From an uncultured Bacteroidales bacterium (lineage in GTDB: Bacteria; Bacteroidota; Bacteroidia; Bacteroidales; Bacteroidaceae), in the NCBI GenBank assembly GCA_902801475.1, contig CADCIO010000022.1:1-43055 (forward strand): a stretch of 43,055 nucleotides of DNA, written 5' to 3'. Positions 8,213 through 15,870 of the stretch are shown piece after piece; within the stretch, counting starts at the first letter, position 1, and each line of letters starts with the position of its first letter. The notes under the pieces are model-generated. The model made no database searches. It was not told the origin of the DNA and saw only the letters and a program-made list of their open reading frames with translations. The position numbers were made by a program, and so were the translations under genes.

Positions 8213-8938
8213 TTAATAATGACTATCTTCCCTTGAATATCTCCACTCTCTTTTACACGGTTTCTTCGTCTTAAAGAATTCTGCATCATAGACTTTAAGC
8301 TTCTCAACATCCAACCCTTCCTTTATAGCCTCTGCTTCTGATTGCACATAATAATGCGCGTTTTGCCTAGTGGTGGGCGACTTTAGTTTGCTAGAGGGAT
8401 TATAATCTGTGTTTTTCCACTGCAACTGGTTTAATTTACCATCAACAGAAAGACCGTCAAAAAGATATTCATAGACATAGGTCGAGCGATTGTCTTCCGC
8501 TATCCATACATTCTTTTTCTTATCAAAGACCTCTATCCATTTTTTCTTAATTTTGTCATAAACCTTAAAAGCTCTTATCAGTGCAGAAGCCCGATACTTG
8601 TCTGGCTTTTCAAAAGTAATATCCACGCCAGATATGTGAGGATTGAGAGTGCCTATTTCAAAATATGGTTTAATATCAGATATTTTCTCCTGTTTTTTAT
8701 TCCATTTCCACTTGTTACGATGGTACATGATTGGATCCTTTATTTCGCCATCTTCCTCATGATAGTAAAACTCAACACTCATTATGTACAGATCAAACCT
8801 CTTACTACATTGGAAAAAACCTCCATGTAGCAAATAGCGGGCCAATTTCTCAAATGACTCTTCAAGTTTAATTTGGGATTCTCTCTCCTGTTGAAACTCT
8901 CTTAGTTTTACAATTAATTCATTCATATCACTATGCAT
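8213..8938 (-). CDS. Hypothetical protein resembling the alkyladenine DNA glycosylase fold
   Basis: A 241-aa soluble protein of no family I can name with certainty. After a charged N-terminal helix (1-30), residues 33-126 follow the motif order of alkyladenine (3-methyladenine) DNA glycosylases: a short strand block ending SVEFYYHEE (54-62) where those enzymes have the catalytic ETEAY strand, KDPIMYHR (67-74) like their D-x-A-x-H-x-x-R, GTLNPH (96-101) and SALIRAFKV (118-126) like their VLIRALEP strand. Overall identity looks low, so it could bind modified bases or have lost activity. I chose the ATG at 8938; 8926 is also possible. It is last in a minus-strand row of accessory genes. Confidence 0.5.
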   Translation of the reverse strand: MHSDMNELIVKLREFQQERESQIKLEESFEKLARYLLHGGFFQCSKRFDLYIMSVEFYYHEEDGEIKDPIMYHRNKWKWNKKQEKISDIKPYFEIGTLNPHISGVDITFEKPDKYRASALIRAFKVYDKIKKKWIEVFDKKKNVWIAEDNRSTYVYEYLFDGLSVDGKLNQLQWKNTDYNPSSKLKSPTTRQNAHYYVQSEAEAIKEGLDVEKLKVYDAEFFKTKKPCKREWRYSREDSHY

Positions 8939-8988
8939 ATTCTTTAACAACACTCAAATTGTTTTGATAGGTACTAATAATCTTTTTA

Positions 8989-9969
8989 TTATTTCTTCAA
9001 CTTGTATATGTAATTAAATACTTCATCCATAAATGATTTGAGTTGCTCCATTTGCTTGTCTAAAGACAACTTATTGAATTCTTCCTCATAGGTATCTTTC
9101 CCGTCTTCGAAGTTAAACCAATATGCATTGTCTTCGTAGTAAGGTTCAGATGTGCATTTTCCTACTTTTACATTGGATGTATTATTTTTAATAAGATTGC
9201 ATACCGTCTTACCCCAGTTTTTCTCATCGTGAAAACCTATACAAATAAGAGGGGTTTCTTCATTAAAATAAATACCTATCCATCCCCATGACTGCAATCT
9301 GACTTGCTTGAATGTGAGATCAAAATTGATACCCGTTATCCAGTGATTAGCGTGACAATTATTGTAGGTTCTATTTTGATTATACACATTAATTTTATAC
9401 GTTTCTTCTTCCCTATTACACAACTTACTCAATATCTCCATAAGTTGGTACAGACTATAAATACCTTCTATATTCATTGGTTTAGAAAAATCTATAATAT
9501 TACATACATTCTTCAGATATGCTCGGAAACCTTCTAATAAAGACTGCTCTTGCTCACTTTCCGTATGGACAGACCCTAAATACTTGTAAAATCCTTCCCA
9601 TGTCCTGATTTGGTAATGTTTATCTTGTTTGGGCTAAGGAATAACATAGTTTGCTATATAGCCAAATCTTTCAGGAGGTACTTTGAATGTCTTGTCATAT
9701 TGACCAAAATGCTGATTACGGTCATTTATCTTATTCTCGATAATATATACCTCATCATCATTATAGATAATGAAATCTGGTCTTGAATCATTTTTTGCTA
9801 TTTCTCTTTCTATTTCAACCTCTGGTGATATCTGCATATCAGGGAAAAAGAATTTCAGAAACACTTCTCTAAACATCGGACTTGAATTGCATAAAGACCA
9901 TGTAATATCAGAGAGAGCATTTTCATTATTCACCCTATACGATAAACTTTCTAAAAACTTTGTTATCAT
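8989..9969 (-). pseudogene. PD-(D/E)XK nuclease-like gene interrupted by in-frame TAG
   Basis: One reading frame of 327 codons with a single internal TAG at 9634-9636. The first 111 codons carry a PD-(D/E)XK nuclease core: RPDFIIYN with Asp65 and YIIENK with Glu78 and Lys80. In the same frame, right after the stop, the sequence goes on as PKQDKHYQIRTWEGFYKYL and runs without further stops to 8989, giving a WGWIGIYF strand and an acidic helical tail. The sequence on each side reads as one protein, so this is a recent nonsense mutation, a sequencing error or read-through. If translated as is, the products would be a 111-aa nuclease core and perhaps a 162-aa tail from an ATG at 9477. The family resembles PDDEXK proteins often found in defence regions. 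Confidence 0.75.
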
Positions 9970-10030
9970 TTAATTTTGATTTATCAAATAGTTTGTACTC
10001 AAAAGCCCCTTTGAATAGTACAAATCGGAT

Positions 10031-10366
10031 TTACCAATTAATATACTTCACAGGGTTAGTGCTTCTGCCATAATAGCTCTTGACACTTTTGCCCAGATAT
10101 TCTGAATTCTTGTCTTCTATGCCCGTGAACTCACACCTGTCCTCATAACCAGATTGCTCAGAACGTTTCCATTCCTGAGGAATATAAACAGCCTCAACTA
10201 TACCATTAACGACAGCAAGCACATGTGTAGCCTTAGAGGTTTTTTCGAGTTTCACTTTCCAGTATTTACGTGCCATCTCGTAGAGATTCTCACGTATAAC
10301 CTTACCTACTTTAACACATAGGATTCTGTCTAAAGCATTGGGTTGCAATTCTTGTTCCATATTCAT
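10031..10366 (-). CDS. Hypothetical protein, 111 aa
   Basis: Not recognised. A soluble mixed alpha/beta protein with an N-terminal helix rich in charged residues, a central strand pair (ATHVLAVVNGIVEAVYIP), and a C-terminal YLGKSVKSYYG then NPVKYINW. A similar ending is, as I recall, common in small Bacteroidetes proteins beside restriction or nuclease genes; I cannot name the family. It starts at ATG 10366, ends 61 bases before the nuclease-like gene, and probably shares its transcript. Confidence 0.6.
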   Translation of the reverse strand: MNMEQELQPNALDRILCVKVGKVIRENLYEMARKYWKVKLEKTSKATHVLAVVNGIVEAVYIPQEWKRSEQSGYEDRCEFTGIEDKNSEYLGKSVKSYYGRSTNPVKYINW

Positions 10367-10400
10367 TCATTGGTTATCATTGTTCATGATTGTAGTCATA

Positions 10401-10670
10401 TCACTCTGCGTTTTCCTCTTCTTCCTTCAGCTCCTTGAATTTCTCTTCAGATATGTTCTCCAGCAGATATTGCTTGATATCGTCTTCAGATGGCAGCTGG
10501 AGGCGTTGCCTACTCTTCCAATTGGGTAATCACTGATTGCAAAATTTCATCTACTTGATTTTCATATGTTTGTAATTGGGCAGATGCTGTCTGCCAAATT
10601 GAGTTGTCGCTTGCGCCTGAAGCACGTCCTGCACCAGATTGATATGTCCTACAAGTGATTCGAAATTCAT
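10401..10670 (-). pseudogene. Frameshifted gene remnant, possibly DUF1016/YhcG-like
   Basis: Three overlapping frames look like parts of one gene. From ATG 10670, MNFESLVGHINLVQDVLQAQ resembles the first helix of DUF1016 (YhcG) proteins. A shifted frame gives SIWQTASAQLQTYENQVDEI up to a TAG at 10510-10512. A further shift gives SRQRLQLPSEDDIKQYL and an acidic helix ending at 10401, like the C-terminal tail of the same family. The middle of a normal protein (over 300 aa) is absent. So this is probably an internally deleted, twice-shifted relic. Family assignment is tentative. Confidence 0.4.
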
Positions 10671-10751
10671 CTGTATGTATTATTATAATTTGCCACAAAG
10701 TTACAACATTTTCCCCACACCACCAAATTTTTCCCATTCTTTCCCCTTACA

Positions 10752-10782
10752 CAAAAAAACACGACCCCCAAAAGAGGTCGTG
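10752..10782 (-). terminator. Rho-independent terminator of the 456-aa gene
   Basis: Read on the minus strand: stem CACGACC / GGTCGTG with a 9-base loop followed by seven T. It lies 47 bases after the stop codon of the gene ending at 10829. Confidence 0.8.
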
Positions 10783-10828
10783 ATAGTTGTGAATGTGAAT
10801 TGGAGCCTCTTGATCCTAAACCTTTTTC

Positions 10829-12199
10829 TTACCCTCCCTTCATGGCGCAGACTATCTTGTCAAATCCGTTCTCTTCAAATCCTTTACGGTTAAAATTCTG
10901 CGTCCTGATAGTCTGGTCCACTCCATTCTTATTTTCGAATCGCCTACGAAGAACCAATCTTTTCTCTTCTTCAAGCATCTTCCAATACTCCTCACCAATC
11001 AATCCTCGCCATCTCTTTTCTGAACGAGAAACAACAAAAATGACATCTTTCCGATTTTGGGCAATATAATGCACGAGCAATTTGGTAAATCTTTGAGATG
11101 GTAATATTGTATTATTTGAGAATTCCATGAATGACTTGGATGGATAACCTATGTATTGGATGAGAGAAAAATTATCATAAACAATATCATGTTCATCATG
11201 TTCTTCTTCATCGGGCAATTCCGCCTCTTGACGGAATTTGTTCAAGATATCATACCAATACCAGTCATCATACATGTTTGCAGCATCACGTACACTAACA
11301 CCTTTGTAGCGACCCACACTATCAATCATGAAACTTTTAACTCTCAGCTGCAATTGTCGTTCCTTAAAGGCAATGATTTCTTCTGCTATCTGAGGAGGCA
11401 TTATTTTACCTAACAGATTATTGACACGATGCACGTAGCCAGGATTTAAACTTAATGCGACCACTTTGGCTTTCAGGGGATTGCCATTAAAAATCTCAGG
11501 CCGAACGTTCAAGATGTACTCGTAATCTGTACCCTTGTATTGTTCGTTAAACTTTCGAATGTAGTACGCGTCCTGTCGCAACAACCATTCCGAATCCTCG
11601 TCAACAAGCTGCGACCAGTTCGGCTTCAAGTAATCTCCGTCCCATGGATTCATGCTCCTCACCTCATCCTCTGTAATGGGAATCTTTGTTTCATCCGTTG
11701 GCTTATAGAATCTTTCCGCTAATTCATCCCTGCTGATTCTACCCTCCACATAATCTTGCATCACCTCATCATAATTCCATTTGTACTCTGCAAGATGGTC
11801 GCCGCGATAACGCATCAATAACTCTTTAGAGAAGAGATTGACCACCTCCTTTAACCCCAATTTCCGAACATCCACGCCATCTATGACGGGACCATCAATG
11901 AGTGTACTGGTAAACATGGGTTGTTTTGTACCACCAGACCTTAATTCTTCCAAATAAAAAGCCACTCTCCTGATGGCGCTTTCCTCATAATTAGGAATGT
12001 GCGCATGGTTGTCCACAATTTCTTTCATCTCCTTGTATAAGTCCAACCCATACCATAGACACGTTCCTAATTCCAGAAATTTCTGTTCCATACTGATGGT
12101 ATTAGACAAAGCACCGCTATCTAACCCGAAATAGACATTTAACGACCTCGGCAACCTCGCTTTCAAATTAAAATCAAAAAAGACAGAATTATTCAACAT
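10829..12199 (-). CDS. Hypothetical 456-aa protein with a uracil-DNA-glycosylase-like motif
   Basis: No named family recognised. The N-terminal half (1-235) is helical and charged. From about 243 there is KAKVVALSLNPGY (NPG at 252-254), like the first motif of the uracil-DNA glycosylase superfamily, then a long helical insert, YIGYPSKSF and, near 390-397, a strand VIFVVSRSEKRW where that superfamily has its second active-site loop. The usual HPSP motif is absent, so catalysis is uncertain. ATG at 12199; a possible -7 box (TATCTTTG, minus strand, 12329-12336) lies 130 bases upstream. AT-rich composition and company of broken nuclease genes suggest a transferred defence or DNA-processing locus; this is inference. 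Confidence 0.5.
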   Translation of the reverse strand: MLNNSVFFDFNLKARLPRSLNVYFGLDSGALSNTISMEQKFLELGTCLWYGLDLYKEMKEIVDNHAHIPNYEESAIRRVAFYLEELRSGGTKQPMFTSTLIDGPVIDGVDVRKLGLKEVVNLFSKELLMRYRGDHLAEYKWNYDEVMQDYVEGRISRDELAERFYKPTDETKIPITEDEVRSMNPWDGDYLKPNWSQLVDEDSEWLLRQDAYYIRKFNEQYKGTDYEYILNVRPEIFNGNPLKAKVVALSLNPGYVHRVNNLLGKIMPPQIAEEIIAFKERQLQLRVKSFMIDSVGRYKGVSVRDAANMYDDWYWYDILNKFRQEAELPDEEEHDEHDIVYDNFSLIQYIGYPSKSFMEFSNNTILPSQRFTKLLVHYIAQNRKDVIFVVSRSEKRWRGLIGEEYWKMLEEEKRLVLRRRFENKNGVDQTIRTQNFNRKGFEENGFDKIVCAMKGG

Positions 12200-12427
12200 A
12201 TCACTACTGTTATAAGATCCAAGGCAGGCCTTTTGGATGGTTTAACTTTCCATGACGAATGCAGCTGCCATCTACTCCTATGCAATGCATCACAACGATT
12301 TATTCATAGAGAGACACATTCTTCACCACAAAGATAATAAAAGATTTTCAAATAAAAACGGATTTTCATAAAAAGGTTTCCAGATACCCCTCAAATTGCA
12401 TAGACAACACTTAAATTCACACTAAAA

Positions 12428-12519
12428 TGTCAACGAAATCAGGAATGCTGTCAACAATGTCAGGAAGACTGTCAACCACATCAGGAAAAGAGTAGCAAAC
12501 TGTCAACCAAAATCAGGAA
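12428..12519. repeat. Array A: TGTCAAC-N4/5-TCAGGAA, four copies
   Basis: Copies start at 12428, 12449, 12470 and 12501. The first three are spaced exactly 21 bp; the fourth is 31 bp on and one base longer inside. Consensus TGTCAACNAAATCAGGAA, with variable bases confined to the centre. Confidence 0.8.
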
Positions 12520-12530
12520 AAGACAACCCT

Positions 12531-12589
12531 ATTCAAAAAGGGGAAACTTGTCGATTCAAAACGGAGAATTTATCAAGCTAATACGGATA
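12531..12589. repeat. Array E: ATTCAAAAnGG, three degenerate copies
   Basis: ATTCAAAAAGGGGAA at 12531, ATTCAAAACGGAGAA at 12554 and a weaker AGCTAATACGGATA at 12576; steps of 23 and 22 bp. Weaker than its neighbours but in step with them. Confidence 0.5.
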
Positions 12590-12591
12590 CC

Positions 12592-12668
12592 TGCTTTAGG
12601 CACACCATCATTTGCCTAAAGGCACACGATTAAATGCCTAAAGGCACGTAACCTTTTGCCTTTAGCCG
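12592..12668. repeat. Array B: TGCCTAAAGGCA, four copies
   Basis: Two perfect 12-bp palindromes TGCCTAAAGGCA at 12613 and 12635, flanked by half-degenerate copies at 12592 (TGCTTTAGGCAC) and 12657 (TGCCTTTAGCCG). Steps are 21, 22 and 22 bp. Related in form to the TTTGCCG-type palindromes at 5430 and 6183. Confidence 0.8.
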
Positions 12669-12729
12669 TGTGAAGTTGTCAATGAAAGTACTGCTTCGAT
12701 TTAGTACAGACACCTGTTCCTGCGGTCAT

Positions 12730-12785
12730 GAACATATGTTCGATGGCCAATGAACATATGTTCATCGCCGCTTGAACATATGTTC
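12730..12785. repeat. Array C: GAACATATGTTC, three perfect palindromes
   Basis: The 12-bp palindrome GAACATATGTTC starts at 12730, 12752 and 12774, two exact 22-bp steps. The sequence between copies is unrelated, so the repeat is only the palindrome. Confidence 0.9.
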
Positions 12786-12880
12786 GTGAAAACAGGGCTT
12801 ATTGTAAATATTTCTCTGAGTAATAAGGTAGACACATATTGGGTTAACCCCCTTTTTTGTTATTTCTTGTCTTTCGACAT

Positions 12881-12912
12881 AAAAAGAAGGGACTCCTGTG
12901 TGAGAGTCTCTT
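12881..12912 (-). terminator. Rho-independent terminator of the cellulase gene
   Basis: On the minus strand: AAGAGACTC / GAGTCCCTT stem (one mismatch) with an 8-base loop, then CTTTTT. It is 65 bases beyond the cellulase stop codon. Confidence 0.75.
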
Positions 12913-12929
12913 CTTCCTCTTAATTCAGG

Positions 12930-12957
12930 GCAGAATCGCGATATATCGCGATTCTGC
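12930..12957. repeat. Perfect 28-bp palindrome
   Basis: Each half is GCAGAATCGCGATA and the two halves are exact reverse complements with no spacer. It lies between the cellulase stop codon and its terminator, so it would be in the transcript's 3' end. It has no T-run and is not a terminator by itself. Confidence 0.9.
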
Positions 12958-12976
12958 TCGTTAGGTCATGTCTGTT

Positions 12977-14293
12977 CTATTTTCCACTAATTTTCTTTCC
13001 GTTGTCAATCACGATGCCACGATAACCTTCAGTTACAGGGATGCCCATCAACGTGTGGATATGTTTGCTGTCATTCTTTTTGGCTCTGTATGTCTGTATG
13101 CCGGTAGCGAAAGGCCATGTGCCAGCCGAAAGTCCCTCCTTGATGCCTTCCATTGCGTTGGTGCCGACAATCTGGCAATTGGAACGGTCGATTATGGTGC
13201 TTGAGCCAGATTCCTTCTTGAGGTCTGCAACAGCATTGGTGTCCCATGCAAAGGCAACAAGACCATTGTTGGTGGCATATTCGTTGACACGCTTATAGTA
13301 TAACTTCACCGATGCATCGTGCTTTTCCTGATTCTGGTCAGAGGGCATCATGCGCTGCAGACCTGCATACTCACCGATGATGACTGGATAGCCCTTCGAA
13401 GTATATTTGTTCTTCAGTTTGGCAAATTGGGCTGCCAAGTGGCTTTCTTCACCCCAATTGGCATTGTGACTGGTGTAGTGATTCGTTGTGCCCCAATAAT
13501 AAAAGGCTGTGCTACCTGTACTGTTCCAAGTTCCGCAAAACTGACCAGGGTCGTAGTAGTGAACCTCCACCATCAAGGCGTTAGGTGCACTATCCTCCAG
13601 ACGAGTCACATCGTAAAACTCTACCGACCTGTTGATATCGGTCGATGGTCCTTGGACAACAAGGATGCGTGTGGCATTATTCCCACCCGTCGCACGGATA
13701 GCGTTGATGAATGCCTGTTCATAGCGGATAAGAGCATCGGTGGTTGCCTGGTCGTGGGCATTAGGTTCGTTGAGTCCAGCAAACAGCAGCAACTCTCCGT
13801 AGTCGCGGAATGCAGTAGCTATCTGTGTCCACAAATCAGTCATACGCGCTTCCTTGGCTGAAATGTTCGCCTCGCTGAGATCGTTGAAGCCATCAACCTC
13901 AACCCACCCGTTGTCCCAATGGTCGTTGAGCACTACATAGAGTCCGGCATTCATGCAATAGTCCACAATCTTCTTGACACGAGCCATCCAAACGACATCT
14001 ATCTTGCCTTTGCTGTCGGAATGGATATCCCATGCACAAGGTATGCGGACAGCGTTGAATCCGGCTTCCTTCACGGAGTTGATGATGCTTTGTGTGGTCT
14101 TTGTGGGTTGCCACCCTGTTTCCCAGTCAAGTTTGTTGCTGAGCCATGTACAGGGACCAGCTTCTAATGTGTTGCCCAGATTCCAGCCAGGCATCATCTT
14201 TGGTGCGATATCCATTGCTGTCTGGGCATGTACAGAACAGTCCAAGTTCAGCAACAGAAATGCTACTATCAATACAAACCTTATTATTCTCAT
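12977..14293 (-). CDS. Secreted endoglucanase (cellulase), GH5 family
   Basis: Predicted exported endo-beta-1,4-glucanase of 438 aa. Signal peptide 1-24 (RIIRFVLIVAFLLLN to VHAQ). The GH5 barrel has PGWNLGNTLEA, AVRIPCAW, VVLNDHWDNGW, the acid/base Glu176 in GLNEPN and the nucleophile Glu308 in IIGEYAG. The last 40 residues (YRAKK, then HTLMGIPVTEGYRGIVIDNG) resemble the C-terminal sorting tails seen on many Prevotella secreted proteins. Start at ATG 14293; nine upstream codons precede a clear signal peptide and are unlikely. Acts on beta-glucans such as cellulose or xyloglucan; subfamily not resolved. It follows the galactose-binding-like gene by 60 bases and may be co-transcribed. Confidence 0.9.
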   Translation of the reverse strand: MRIIRFVLIVAFLLLNLDCSVHAQTAMDIAPKMMPGWNLGNTLEAGPCTWLSNKLDWETGWQPTKTTQSIINSVKEAGFNAVRIPCAWDIHSDSKGKIDVVWMARVKKIVDYCMNAGLYVVLNDHWDNGWVEVDGFNDLSEANISAKEARMTDLWTQIATAFRDYGELLLFAGLNEPNAHDQATTDALIRYEQAFINAIRATGGNNATRILVVQGPSTDINRSVEFYDVTRLEDSAPNALMVEVHYYDPGQFCGTWNSTGSTAFYYWGTTNHYTSHNANWGEESHLAAQFAKLKNKYTSKGYPVIIGEYAGLQRMMPSDQNQEKHDASVKLYYKRVNEYATNNGLVAFAWDTNAVADLKKESGSSTIIDRSNCQIVGTNAMEGIKEGLSAGTWPFATGIQTYRAKKNDSKHIHTLMGIPVTEGYRGIVIDNGKKISGK

Positions 14294-14353
14294 TATTGTT
14301 CCGAAATGATTGTTCCACATCTTCGGATGTCCCTGCTTTGTTTCCTGCTCGGA

Positions 14354-15109
14354 TCAGTGCACGTCGATGCCGTCGAATTCCAGTTCGGAGATGACGGTGT
14401 CTTGGTATTTCGTGCCGGGATAGACCTCGACAATTTCGAAGCGGAGACGCCAGGTGGGTTTGTCGGGATCGTTGTATCCGAAGGGACCGAACTGCTCGAG
14501 GTCGAAGCTCTGCATGCCGCGAACGTCTTGTAGGTCGAGGAGGCAGATGGGCTTGCCGAGATAATAGACCTTCAGGTATTTGGGACGGGAGTTGGCTTCC
14601 CATGCGGCTTTCGTCTTCACGTGGCCGGCAAGGATTTTCACTCCTGTCACGCGTGGACAAGCTCCAGCGAATTCATATTCGAGCCATTCGCCGATGCCTT
14701 GCCCCTGGGCTCCCTCGGCCCAGACGGCGTCGAAGGTGAAGTCGTGGGCGTTCTTGGGCAGGTAGTTGAAGCGTCCCTGTGCCTTGAGGTGGCTGGACGC
14801 GGTGACGCGCTGCACCTCTCCGCCGCAGTACCAGCTGCATTTGCCGGAGTAGAGGTCGTCGAGGATGACGTTGTCTTCCTGAATCTGCTCCAATCGCTGC
14901 CAGTCGGCGTCGGTCATCAGTTCTCCGTCTTCTTTTCCTGCCTTCTCATTGAGTTGCTTCCACTCTGCCAACTTGGCATCGGTGGGCATGAGCCACACGT
15001 GGGAGGGCTTGACGAGGGGGAGGTTGTTGGCTGAACGGGGATTGGGTCCCTGTGCCTGCACCGACAGTGTGGCCAGTGCGAGCGTCATGCTCATGAGAAT
15101 CTTTTTCAT
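14354..15109 (-). CDS. Secreted protein with a galactose-binding-like (NADase-type glycan-binding) domain
   Basis: A 251-aa exported protein: signal peptide 1-20 (KKILMSMTLALATLSVQAQ). Residues about 85-251 look like the discoidin-like domain called NADase-type glycan-binding: VTASSHLKA, then AHDFTFDAVWAEGAQGQGIG, then EWLEYEF, a KVYYLGKPI strand and a final FEIVEVYPGTKYQDTVISEL. The region between (35-80) is helical and of unknown role. No catalytic residues are evident. GC content is clearly higher than in the neighbouring island. Probably binds a carbohydrate at the cell surface and works with the cellulase downstream. Confidence 0.7.
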   Translation of the reverse strand: MKKILMSMTLALATLSVQAQGPNPRSANNLPLVKPSHVWLMPTDAKLAEWKQLNEKAGKEDGELMTDADWQRLEQIQEDNVILDDLYSGKCSWYCGGEVQRVTASSHLKAQGRFNYLPKNAHDFTFDAVWAEGAQGQGIGEWLEYEFAGACPRVTGVKILAGHVKTKAAWEANSRPKYLKVYYLGKPICLLDLQDVRGMQSFDLEQFGPFGYNDPDKPTWRLRFEIVEVYPGTKYQDTVISELEFDGIDVH

Positions 15110-15149
15110 ATTCATGTCAGTAGTGAATAGTTTTAGGTTTCAATCGGTT

Positions 15150-15181
15150 GCAAAGGTAAGTCTTTTCCGTATAAACACAAA
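15150..15181 (-). promoter_or_regulatory. Promoter of the galactose-binding-like/cellulase genes
   Basis: On the minus strand TTTG (15178-15181), 19 bases, TACCTTTGC (15150-15158): the full Bacteroidetes promoter, 41 bases upstream of the start codon. Confidence 0.8.
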
Positions 15182-15201
15182 ATATTTCGCGAAAAAGTAG
15201 T

Positions 15202-15210
15202 ACCTTTGCA
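15202..15210 (+). promoter_or_regulatory. -7 box of the Nudix gene
   Basis: TACCTTTGC at 15202-15210. An in-frame ATG at 15220 lies only 9 bases later, and the start I prefer lies 123 bases later. Confidence 0.65.
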
Positions 15211-15267
15211 AAAAATTTTATGCGGCTATCGGTTTTCAGTTTCGTGTTGGGTTGTGCGATGCAACTG

Positions 15268-15296
15268 GTGGGATGCTCAACGGGAGCACCCCGGCA
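15268..15296 (+). other. Hairpin in the Nudix leader or N-terminal coding region
   Basis: GGGATGCTC / GAGCACCC form a stem with one bulged A and loop AACGG. It sits between the promoter and the start I prefer, so it could be leader RNA structure. No riboswitch class was recognised. Confidence 0.4.
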
Positions 15297-15333
15297 TGAG
15301 GTGTCTGAAGGGGATAGCGCCAATCAGCAGGTT

Positions 15334-15870
15334 ATGGAAGAATTTCAGTATCATTACAAGTATCCGCATCCGGGCGTGACGACGGATAACGTGATTTTCG
15401 GTTTTGACGGTGAGACGGTGAAGGTGCTGCTCATTGAGCGAGGTGGTGAACCTTACAAAGGTTGCTGGGCATTCCCTGGCGGCTTCCTGGAGATAGAGGA
15501 GTCAGCAGAGGAGGGTGCACGACGTGAACTGATGGAGGAGACGGGTCTGACGATGCCGTTTGTGAAGCAGTTTCATGCTTTCACGGCTCCTGACAGAGAT
15601 CCCCGTGAGCGCGTGCTGACGATTGCTTATTATTCGTTGGTGCGACTGAGCGAGGTGAAGGGTATGGACGATGCTGCTCAGGCGAAGTGGTTCGCGCTGA
15701 ATGAGATGCCGGAGAAATTGGCATTCGACCACAACGAGATGCTGCGTGTGGCGCTGGAGGAAATCAATAAGGAAATCCGTCTGGAAACGAAGGACTGGAA
15801 GGAAATGACGAAGGGATTTACGAAGGAAGAAGTGGAAAAGATTGTTGGCGAATTGAAAGTTGAGAGTTGA
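15334..15870 (+). CDS. Nudix hydrolase
   Basis: Predicted pyrophosphohydrolase of 178 aa for nucleoside-diphosphate-linked substrates. The Nudix box is complete: GGFLEIEESAEEGARRELMEET with the REL-EE metal-binding core. Before it, TTDNVIFGFDG and KVLLIERGGEPYKGCWAFPGG are typical of the Bacteroidetes Nudix proteins. I place the start at 15334 because homologues I know begin near MEEFQYHYKYPHPGVTT. The frame is open back to ATG 15220 and those 38 codons encode a lipoprotein-like signal ending LVGCS, so a 216-aa lipoprotein form cannot be excluded. The C-terminus ends inside a dispersed repeat that supplies the TGA. Confidence 0.8.
   Translation: MEEFQYHYKYPHPGVTTDNVIFGFDGETVKVLLIERGGEPYKGCWAFPGGFLEIEESAEEGARRELMEETGLTMPFVKQFHAFTAPDRDPRERVLTIAYYSLVRLSEVKGMDDAAQAKWFALNEMPEKLAFDHNEMLRVALEEINKEIRLETKDWKEMTKGFTKEEVEKIVGELKVES

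Larger units (their letters stand above)
12200..12976. other. Non-coding stretch with phased repeat arrays
   Basis: No gene seen on either strand. It contains, in order, the promoter area of the 456-aa gene, four arrays of short repeats stepping 21-23 bp, the cellulase terminator and a 28-bp palindrome. The arrays are listed separately. Confidence 0.7.

Noticed and set aside
12428..12785. CRISPR array
   Set aside because: The repeats are only 12-18 bp, change motif every few units and the intervals of about 4-10 bp are too short to be spacers; no cas genes are nearby.
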